From Ornithinimicrobium faecis (GTDB taxonomy: Bacteria; Actinomycetota; Actinomycetes; Actinomycetales; Dermatophilaceae), in contig NZ_CP099489.1 in the NCBI RefSeq assembly GCF_023923225.1, forward strand, positions 248,001-312,000: 64,000 nt of DNA, read 5' to 3'. The notes beneath the pieces are model-generated. The model made no database searches. It had not been told where the DNA came from and saw only the letters and a list, made by a program, of their open reading frames with translations. Below, in pieces: positions 58,041-64,000 of the stretch; positions within the stretch are counted from its first letter, which is position 1, and every line of letters starts with the position of its first letter. Both the position numbers and the translations under genes were made by a program.

Positions 58041-58079
58041 AGTTGAACGGTGACGCGGCGGTGCCGGGGGCCGCAGAGC

Positions 58080-59267
58080 TCAGTTCGAGCTGAAGGCGAT
58101 CTCCACCCGACGGTTCTGGGCGCGTCCGGCTGGGTTGTCCGAGCCGTCCGGGTTGGCGTTGGCGGCCACGGGCCGTGACTCGCCCGCGGAGTCGGTGGAC
58201 ATCTCCACGCCCGGCACCACACCGCTGAGCACGTCGGCCACCGCGTCGGCACGCTGCTGGCCCAGATCCTGGTTGAACTCGGTGCTGCCGACCCAGTCCG
58301 TGTGGCCGGTCACCGTTGCGGTGGTGACGCCGTTGGTGGCCATCGTCTGGGCGACCTCTGTGATCACGGCCCGGCCCGTGTCGGTGAGCTCGGCGCTGCC
58401 GAAGGTGAACAGCACATCAGCCGAGAGGTCCACCCGGGCGGTGCCCTCCAGGTTGCAGGCGGTGTAGCGGCCGACCAGGTCCTGCGGGGACGGCGGGGTG
58501 CCCACGATGACCGTCCCGGACCCGTCAACGATGAGGAGGCCCCCGGAGTCGCCCGCGGCTCCGGTCCCGTCGGCCTTGGTCCAGGAATAGTGGTCACCGG
58601 TGACGCAGGACGTCGACCCGTCGGCCCCGATGGCCAGGATCCCGCTCGTCTCTGTGATCGCTCCGGACCCGTCTGGGTTGATGCTGGTGACCGCCGTTCC
58701 GTCGACGAGCATGCCGCTGCCGTCTGCCTCCAACGCCAGGGTGATCGTGCCGTCCGTGTAGTTGAACGGGACCTCGCCGATGGGGGCGCCGATGTCAGTG
58801 GTGAACTGGGTGCCATTGACATAGACGAAGGTCACCCGCGAGCCGTCGACGACGATGCCGCCATCCTCGTCGAGCGTCTCCGTGTGCCCACTGTCGCTGG
58901 CCTCCGCGCTGACGTCGGCGGCCGCGAGGGTCTCATCGGCGGTGGGGGCGGCACGCTCGGCCGGCTCCTCTGACGTGCTGGCGGGCGTGGTCCCGGCAGC
59001 ATCGGTCTCTGCGGCAGCATCGGTCTCGGCGACAGCCTCAGAGGCAGCCGCTGTGGTGGTCTCGGCCGGTGGCTCGGTCTCGGCAGGCTCTCCGGTCTGG
59101 GCCGCGGTGGGCTGCTCAGGAGACTCGGAGTTGGCGGCCTGCAGCGGAGCCGCGGCAGGCTCGGCGGTCGGGGCGTCGTCGGCTGCGCCGCACGCCCCCA
59201 GGGAGAAGGTCAGGGCGGCCGCGGCAGCGAGCTGAACAGTGGCCTTGCGGGCGTTCGTGGTGCGCAT
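58080..59267 (-). CDS. OmpA-family lipoprotein
   Basis: A 395-residue secreted lipoprotein. The signal peptide ends in the lipobox SLGAC (about 22-26). Residues about 30-125 are an Ala/Glu/Thr-rich, acidic spacer able to span the wall. Residues about 130-265 carry short VDGSGT-like strands of unknown fold. The C-terminal domain (about 280-395) is OmpA-like: VLFTFGSAELTDTGRAVI, the peptidoglycan-binding Asp in VTGHTDWVGS, and Arg in NQDLGQQRADAV. It should tie membrane to peptidoglycan. GGAG precedes the ATG. Confidence 0.87.
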   Translation of the reverse strand: MRTTNARKATVQLAAAAALTFSLGACGAADDAPTAEPAAAPLQAANSESPEQPTAAQTGEPAETEPPAETTTAAASEAVAETDAAAETDAAGTTPASTSEEPAERAAPTADETLAAADVSAEASDSGHTETLDEDGGIVVDGSRVTFVYVNGTQFTTDIGAPIGEVPFNYTDGTITLALEADGSGMLVDGTAVTSINPDGSGAITETSGILAIGADGSTSCVTGDHYSWTKADGTGAAGDSGGLLIVDGSGTVIVGTPPSPQDLVGRYTACNLEGTARVDLSADVLFTFGSAELTDTGRAVITEVAQTMATNGVTTATVTGHTDWVGSTEFNQDLGQQRADAVADVLSGVVPGVEMSTDSAGESRPVAANANPDGSDNPAGRAQNRRVEIAFSSN

Positions 59268-59381
59268 GAGGTGAGCTCCTGTGTCCTGACCCGCTGTTCG
59301 GGCCGTTCAGAGTGTATGAGGAGCGCTGCGCCAGAAAAGTTCACGAGATTCTCGACGACTTCCTCGCCGCGTCCCGCGGGC

Positions 59382-60743
59382 TCACTGCGTGGGCAGTTCC
59401 AACCGCGCCAGCAGGGTGTCGAGGTCAGGGGTCTCCTGGCCGCTCGCCTCGATCAGAGCCGTGCCCAGCTGCTCGTGCTCCAGGCCGAAGACGATGGCGG
59501 TCCCGCCGTCTGGGCAGTCGCTGAACTCCATGGCCAGCCCCTCCCACGTGCCCTGGTGCAGCACACGGGTCACCGGTCCGACGCAGTCGAGGCGCAGCCG
59601 GTCGCTGACCGCGTCCGATGCAGACCGCGTCTCCTTCGTGAAGGCCAGGCTGATCCGGACCCCATCGCCGTCGACCATGGTCCCGGAGGAGTCCTCGGCG
59701 CCGGGGACGCTGGCCGCCCCCACGTGCTCCCAGCCCCCCGAGTCCATCGTCAGGGCCAGGGACCCGTCGGGAGTCTCGATCGCTGCGGACGTCTCCCATT
59801 GCGTGACCCACCACACCAGAGGAGCGGCGACCAGGACGAGGACGAGTGACGCCCCGACCAGCCACGGTATGCCGCGTGGCCGGCTTCTCGGCTGCCCGCT
59901 CGCTTTCGTGCTCGGTTGGCTGGGCGGGGCGGGGGTAGTGGTCGGCAGCATGGGGGACACCTGGGTGATCGCCGCCCCCGTGCTGGTCGGCGGCGTGGTC
60001 GCCGCCCCCGTGGTGGCCGCAGCGCGGAGCTCGGCAACGAGGTGCTGTGGGGAGTCGGGCCGCTGGGCAGGCTCGGCGCTGCGCGCCCGGCTGAGCACCT
60101 GCTCCTGGGCAGGGGTGAGGTGGCCTCCGAGCAGCTCACTGGCCAGGACACCCAGGGCATAGACGTCGGTGGCCGGCCCGACCTGGTCGCTGACCTCCAG
60201 CTGCTCCGGGGCGCGATAGGCGCCCGTGCCTCCCGGCTGGGTCAGCCCGGACGCGAAGCCCAGGTCCTTGGCGAGCCCCAGGTCTCCCACCAGCACCCGC
60301 TCGCCGCGCCGCGGGTCGGAGACGAACAGGATGTTCCCGGGCGCCAGGTCGCGGTGCACGATGCCGTGGCGGTGCAGGGTGTCAACCGCATCCGCCAGAT
60401 CGTGCAGCAGGGCCATCGCGCCCACGGGACCACCGCCCCAGGGGAGCCGGTCCGCGAGAGTCCCGCGATCGGCATACGTCATGGAGAGCCACGGGCGACC
60501 GTCGTCCAGCTCACCGATGTCATAGACCCGCACGACGCCGTCGCCGTCGACGCGGCGCAGCAGCCGGGCCTCCGCCAGGAACCGCTCGCGCACGTCGCTG
60601 CGCTCGGCCCAGTTGTCGGCCAGCACCTTCACCGCGACCGCGCTGTCCAGGGCAGGGTCGTGGGCGAGCCAGACGCTGGCGAAACCCCCGGTCCCCACCC
60701 GCCGGAGCACGTGCAGCCGGCCGAGTCGTTCGGGCAGAGCCAT
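59382..60743 (-). CDS. Membrane-anchored Ser/Thr protein kinase
   Basis: A 453-residue kinase with a cytoplasmic catalytic domain (1-255): glycine loop GTGGFASVW (about 17-25), Lys in VAVKVL (39), Glu 58, catalytic loop HRDLAPGN (130-137; Ala where most have Lys), metal loop as DLG (154-156) instead of DFG, and APEQ. A Pro/Thr-rich linker, a transmembrane helix (about 285-308) and an outer domain of about 140 residues follow. It lacks PASTA repeats, so it is not PknB. It is divergent from the ECF sigma gene, with only 39 bases between starts. Confidence 0.88.
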   Translation of the reverse strand: MALPERLGRLHVLRRVGTGGFASVWLAHDPALDSAVAVKVLADNWAERSDVRERFLAEARLLRRVDGDGVVRVYDIGELDDGRPWLSMTYADRGTLADRLPWGGGPVGAMALLHDLADAVDTLHRHGIVHRDLAPGNILFVSDPRRGERVLVGDLGLAKDLGFASGLTQPGGTGAYRAPEQLEVSDQVGPATDVYALGVLASELLGGHLTPAQEQVLSRARSAEPAQRPDSPQHLVAELRAAATTGAATTPPTSTGAAITQVSPMLPTTTPAPPSQPSTKASGQPRSRPRGIPWLVGASLVLVLVAAPLVWWVTQWETSAAIETPDGSLALTMDSGGWEHVGAASVPGAEDSSGTMVDGDGVRISLAFTKETRSASDAVSDRLRLDCVGPVTRVLHQGTWEGLAMEFSDCPDGGTAIVFGLEHEQLGTALIEASGQETPDLDTLLARLELPTQ

Positions 60744-60770
60744 GCGCACATCCTGCCCGATCGGCCCGGT

Positions 60771-60776
60771 TACGAT
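60771..60776 (+). promoter_or_regulatory. -10 box (TACGAT) of leaderless ECF sigma gene
   Basis: TACGAT ends six bases before the ATG at 60783. The 39-base gap to the divergent kinase start means the promoters must overlap. Confidence 0.5.
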
Positions 60777-60782
60777 CGCGAC

Positions 60783-61337
60783 ATGCACGAGACGGAGGGC
60801 GGCGTCGAGGAGCTGGCCGGGGCAGCGGCGGCGGGGGACGAGGCTGCTTTGGGGGCGCTGTTGGAGCGGATCCGTCCGGAGGTGCTGCGCCGATGCAGTC
60901 GCGTGCTGCCCTTCCACGGCGACGCCGAGGACGCCACGCAGGACGCGCTGCTGGCGGTCAGCCGGGGCATTGCCGGGTTCGAGGGGCGCAGCAAGTTCAC
61001 GACCTGGCTCTATCCGCTGGTCGCGCGCTGCGCGTTCGCGACCTATCGGCGGCTGCGCGACCAGGCGGTGCCCGCCGAGCCGGACTCTCCCCCCATCGAC
61101 CCGCGCAGGGTCAGCGTGCTGGCCGGCGCCCGGGTCGACGTCGTCGAGGCCCTCGCAGCCTTGCGCGAGGACCGCCCCCACCTGGTCGAGGCGGTGGTCC
61201 TGCGGGACCTGATGGGCATGGAGTATGCCGAGGTGTCCGAGCGCCTCGGCGTCCCCCTCGGGACGGTGAAGTCGCGGATCAACCACGGCCGCTCGGCCCT
61301 GCGCGACCTGCTGACCGGCCACGGCCAGGGGCACTGA
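60783..61337 (+). CDS. ECF-family RNA polymerase sigma factor
   Basis: A 184-residue sigma factor. Region 2 (about 25-85: FHGDAEDATQDALLAVSRGIAGFEGRS, with KFTTWLYPLVARCAF) and region 4 (about 125-175: LVEAVVLRDLMGMEYAEVSERLG, GTVKSRINHGR) are clear, without a long linker domain. No anti-sigma factor gene is adjacent; the only partner is the divergent kinase, which fits ECF groups controlled by kinases (inference). TACGAT lies six bases before the ATG. Confidence 0.9.
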   Translation: MHETEGGVEELAGAAAAGDEAALGALLERIRPEVLRRCSRVLPFHGDAEDATQDALLAVSRGIAGFEGRSKFTTWLYPLVARCAFATYRRLRDQAVPAEPDSPPIDPRRVSVLAGARVDVVEALAALREDRPHLVEAVVLRDLMGMEYAEVSERLGVPLGTVKSRINHGRSALRDLLTGHGQGH

Positions 61338-61468
61338 CCGGCGCCGTCTCGCAGGGTCTGGTGCGGGTGCGTGTTTGGCCCTACGGTGAGAGGACCCCCA
61401 CAGCGGTCACGGCGTCAGTGATCCGAAGAGCGGGACACCAGGCCGGGGCCGAGACAAGTGAGCCCCCC

Positions 61469-62683
61469 ATGGCCAGTAATCGCGGCATCGCCTACCTCGA
61501 GCCGGGCAAGACCGAGGTCCAGGACATCCCCTATCCCGAGTTCGAGCTCAAGGACGGCCCCGGCGTCAACCCGGACAACGTCGGCCGTCCCGTCCCGCAC
61601 GGCGCGATCCTCAAGGTCGTCACGACCAACATCTGCGGCTCCGACCAGCACATGGTCCGGGGCCGCACCACTGCGCCCCAGGACCTGATCCTGGGCCACG
61701 AGATCACCGGCGAGGTCATCGAGACCGGGCCCGGCGTGGAGTTCATCAAGGAGGGCGACATCTGCTCGGTGCCCTTCAACATCGCCTGCGGCCGCTGCCG
61801 CAACTGCAAGGAGCGTGCCACCGGCATCTGCCTCAACGTCAACCCCGACCGGCCCGGCAGTGCCTATGGCTATGTCGACATGGGCGGCTGGGTCGGTGGC
61901 CAGGCCGAATACGTCCTGGTGCCGTATGCCGACTGGAACCTGTTGAAGTTCCCGGACCGGGACCAGGCGCTGGCCAAGATCATGGGCCTGACGATGCTCT
62001 CGGACATCTTCCCGACGGGTTTCCACGGCGCAGTCTCGGCCGGCACGGAGGTCGGGTCGACGGTGTATGTCGCCGGTGCCGGTCCCGTGGGCCTGGCGGC
62101 CGCAGCATCGGCCCAGCTGCTCGGAGCGGCGGTCGTGATCGTCGGTGACCTCAACGAGGAGCGGTTGGCGCAGGCCCGCAGCTTCGGGTGCGAGACGGTC
62201 GACGTGTCCAAGGGCCCGGTCCCCGACCAGCTCGAGCAGATCCTCGGGCTGCCCGAGGTCGACTGCGGCGTCGACGCGGTGGGCTTCGAGGCCCGCGGCC
62301 ACGGTGAGCAGGCCAGCACCGAGCAGCCGGCAGCGGTGCTCAACTCGCTGATGGACGTCACCCGGGCCGGTGGCGGGCTCGGCATCCCCGGCCTCTATGT
62401 CACCGGCGACCCCGGCGCCGCCACCGACGCGGCCAAGGAGGGCTCGCTCTCGATCCGGCTCGGCCTGGGCTGGGCCAAGTCGCACTACTTCGTCACCGGC
62501 CAGTGCCCGGTGATGAAGTATCACCGCGGTCTGATGCAGGCGATCCTGCACGACAAGGTAGACATCGCCACGGCGGTCAACGCCACGAAGGTGTCCCTGG
62601 ACGAGGCACCGCAGGCCTATCAGGACTTCGACTCCGGCGTGGCCAAGAAGTATGTGATCGACCCGCACGGCATGGTCAGCTGA
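61469..62683 (+). CDS. fdhA: Glutathione-independent formaldehyde dehydrogenase
   Basis: A 404-residue zinc-dependent alcohol dehydrogenase-type enzyme. Catalytic zinc ligands appear in NICGSDQH and GHEITGEV, the structural zinc in CGRCRNCKERATGIC, and the NAD site in GAGPVGLAAAASAQ. The long insert (SAYGYVDMGGWVGGQAEYVLVP) and the late YHRGLMQAIL block match FdhA, which oxidises formaldehyde to formate without glutathione. The ATG is preceded only by a weak GTGAG; TACGGT near 61380 may be the promoter. Followed by a strong hairpin. Confidence 0.9.
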   Translation: MASNRGIAYLEPGKTEVQDIPYPEFELKDGPGVNPDNVGRPVPHGAILKVVTTNICGSDQHMVRGRTTAPQDLILGHEITGEVIETGPGVEFIKEGDICSVPFNIACGRCRNCKERATGICLNVNPDRPGSAYGYVDMGGWVGGQAEYVLVPYADWNLLKFPDRDQALAKIMGLTMLSDIFPTGFHGAVSAGTEVGSTVYVAGAGPVGLAAAASAQLLGAAVVIVGDLNEERLAQARSFGCETVDVSKGPVPDQLEQILGLPEVDCGVDAVGFEARGHGEQASTEQPAAVLNSLMDVTRAGGGLGIPGLYVTGDPGAATDAAKEGSLSIRLGLGWAKSHYFVTGQCPVMKYHRGLMQAILHDKVDIATAVNATKVSLDEAPQAYQDFDSGVAKKYVIDPHGMVS

Positions 62684-62701
62684 CTCGCCCAACACGAAAC
62701 G

Positions 62702-62741
62702 AGCCCGGCGGGCGGAGGCCAGCGTCTCCGCCCGCCGGGCT
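62702..62741 (+). terminator. Strong hairpin after fdhA
   Basis: AGCCCGGCGGGCGGAG (62702-62717) and CTCCGCCCGCCGGGCT (62726-62741) form a perfect 16-bp GC-rich stem with an eight-base loop, 18 bases past the fdhA stop and before the next promoter. Confidence 0.75.
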
Positions 62742-62767
62742 GCCCTTCCTCCCCTCGAGCAGATGGT

Positions 62768-62773
62768 TAGGGT
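62768..62773 (+). promoter_or_regulatory. -10 box (TAGGGT) of leaderless Nudix gene
   Basis: TAGGGT ends six bases before the GTG at 62780. Confidence 0.6.
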
Positions 62774-62779
62774 GGCCAG

Positions 62780-63580
62780 GTGACCTCCCAACCGTCCACC
62801 GGGCCCTCGCTGGGCGAGGTCGCCCCCGGGGTGCTCGAGCTCACCTGGTCACCCGGCGCGACCGTGGTCACCGCAGACGTGCTGCCCCTGCTGGAGCAGG
62901 CCTTCGCCGACGGGCACCACCGTGTCGAGGCACGGGTGCCGGTGGGAGACCGGGACACCCGCATCGCCCTGCAGCGTGCCGGTCTGCGACCGGAGGGCAC
63001 TGCCAGAGGCCGCGGTATGCCGAGTGCCGGCGAACCCGTCGACGTCACCCTGCTGGCCCGGTTGGCTTCCGACCCCGAGCCGGGCACCCGGGAGTCCTTC
63101 CTCGCCATGCTCAACGCGACCCTGCCCCGGACCCGGGTGATCGCCCAGGGGCTGATCCGCGACGACCAGGGTCGGGTGCTGCTCTGCGAGCTGACCTACA
63201 AGGCTGACTGGGACCTGCCCGGGGGTGTCGTGGATCCCCACGAGTCACCCCGGCACGCCCTGGAGCGCGAGGTGTCGGAGGAGCTGGGGCTGGCGTTGCG
63301 CGCTGGGCCGTTGCTGGCGGTGAACTGGCTGCCGCCCTATCGGCAGTGGGACGACGCCGTGCTCTTCGTCTTTGACCTCGGGACGGTCCCTGATCTGATC
63401 GAGCGTGCTCGGCTGGAGGCCAGTGAGCTGGCCGCAGTGCACTGGGTGACGGCGCACGACGTGGGCTCTCACCTGGCGCCCTATGCCGCCCGCCACCTCA
63501 CCACGATCCTGGGTGCCGACGCCTCAGCAGGCCCGCTGTTCCTCGAGGATGGCTCACTCGTGACTCACTCTTTCCCCTAG
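62780..63580 (+). CDS. GNAT-like/Nudix hydrolase fusion
   Basis: A 266-residue two-domain protein. The N-terminal 95 residues resemble the C-terminal half of a GNAT acetyltransferase (RVEARVPVGDRDTRIALQRAGLRPEGTARG). The Nudix domain (about 110-245) shows the box GGVVDPHESPRHALEREVSEELGL with its REVSEEL metal-binding helix, so it should hydrolyse a nucleoside diphosphate derivative. The GNAT part seems too short for catalysis. GTG 62780 is set by the TAGGGT box six bases upstream. Confidence 0.85.
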   Translation: MTSQPSTGPSLGEVAPGVLELTWSPGATVVTADVLPLLEQAFADGHHRVEARVPVGDRDTRIALQRAGLRPEGTARGRGMPSAGEPVDVTLLARLASDPEPGTRESFLAMLNATLPRTRVIAQGLIRDDQGRVLLCELTYKADWDLPGGVVDPHESPRHALEREVSEELGLALRAGPLLAVNWLPPYRQWDDAVLFVFDLGTVPDLIERARLEASELAAVHWVTAHDVGSHLAPYAARHLTTILGADASAGPLFLEDGSLVTHSFP

Positions 63581-63583
63581 CAT
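63578..63583 (+). promoter_or_regulatory. -10 box (TAGCAT) of the last gene
   Basis: TAGCAT overlaps the Nudix stop and ends eight bases before GTG 63592. Confidence 0.45.
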
Positions 63584-63591
63584 GACCTTTT

Positions 63592-64000
63592 GTGTCCCGC
63601 CACCGTCGTGAAGAACAGACCTCGCTGAAGCGTCCGATGGCGATCCTGATCGCCGTCCTTGTCGCTGCGCTCGCGATCTTTGGGGTGGTCCAGGCCCTCG
63701 GCGGGGACGAGCCGAGCGACGGCGACGACGCCTCGACGCAGCAGTCCGGCTCTGGCGCAGGTGATGACGAGGCAACGGGAGACGATGTCGGCGCTGATGG
63801 TGCTGGCACCACGGCCGACGATGCTGACGCGAACGGCTCCGACGCCGAGGCAGTCACCGGGGGTGCTGCGGACGCAGCCTGCGAGGCCACTCACGAGGTC
63901 ACGGTGCTGGCGTCCCCGGAGATCGCCCCGGTCGTGAAGGACGTCACCGAGTCCCAGGTCGAGTGCACGACCTACACCGTCGTCAGCCAGCCACCCCTTG
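63592..64000 (+). CDS. Membrane-anchored substrate-binding-like protein (5' part)
   Basis: An open frame of 136 codons runs off the window end. It begins VSRHRREEQTSLKRP, continues into a transmembrane helix (about 17-36), then a long Asp/Gly/Ala-rich acidic linker (about 40-95) and a folded part starting near DAACEATHEVTVLASPEIAPVVK, with a second Cys at VECTTYTVV. The last block matches the start of actinobacterial extracellular binding proteins that often carry a C-terminal von Willebrand A domain; that part is outside the window. GTG 63592 follows TAGCAT by eight bases. Confidence 0.65.
   Translation, partial: MSRHRREEQTSLKRPMAILIAVLVAALAIFGVVQALGGDEPSDGDDASTQQSGSGAGDDEATGDDVGADGAGTTADDADANGSDAEAVTGGAADAACEATHEVTVLASPEIAPVVKDVTESQVECTTYTVVSQPPL

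Overview
The window reads as chromosomal DNA from a high-GC Gram-positive actinobacterium. Most third codon positions are G or C, GTG starts are common, and many genes have a TANNNT -10 box six to eight bases before the start codon, the usual sign of leaderless mRNAs in this phylum. The gene set (LAL-type LuxR regulator, BlaI/M56 pair, actinobacterial PaaN, DUF3817, Ser/Thr kinase beside an ECF sigma factor) would fit the Intrasporangiaceae/Ornithinimicrobium group, but that family placement is inference. No rRNA, tRNA, CRISPR array, insertion sequence or prophage was seen.

Layout. 1-5.4 kb: the first codons of a DeoD-type purine nucleoside phosphorylase leave the window leftward. A UvrA-like ABC ATPase follows, then a TetR repressor divergent from a two-gene ABC-2 exporter. 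This resembles the DrrA/DrrB/DrrC logic of drug self-resistance, and three evenly spaced operator-like palindromes lie between repressor and exporter. 5.5-15.5 kb: metabolic and housekeeping genes (MetX-like enzyme, DmlA/TtuC-type dehydrogenase, S9 peptidase, PurB, small membrane and effector-binding proteins, GNAT). 15.5-18.7 kb: an unrecognised 753-residue membrane protein coupled to the GNAT, and an APH(6)-like kinase. 18.9-28.3 kb: a secreted subtilisin of about 2050 residues with two malectin-like domains, downstream of a LAL regulator.

28.4-39.0 kb: BlaI plus an M56 metallopeptidase, galE, and a four-gene operon for a very large FtsX-type exporter (two permeases and two ATPases, one ATPase carrying an AbrB-like domain). 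39.3-51.8 kb: a surface-polysaccharide region with a membrane O-acyltransferase and five glycosyltransferases, several with helical-repeat N-termini, plus a small coiled-coil membrane protein. 51.9-57.9 kb: paaI, a PaaH-like dehydrogenase and paaN (outer parts of phenylacetate degradation), interleaved with nfo, an orphan Imm-5-like protein and DUF3817. 58-64 kb: an OmpA-like lipoprotein, a Ser/Thr kinase divergent from an ECF sigma factor, a glutathione-independent formaldehyde dehydrogenase, a GNAT-Nudix protein, and the start of a membrane-anchored probable binding protein that runs off the end.

The most rewarding places for a second look are the DrrABC-like locus with its triple operator, the dispersed GTGCGA(A/G)ACCTTTATC repeat family, the unrecognised 753-residue protein, the AbrB-bearing ABC ATPase of the giant-permease operon, the tail-to-tail overlap of two glycosyltransferase genes in an imperfect palindrome, and the kinase/ECF pair.
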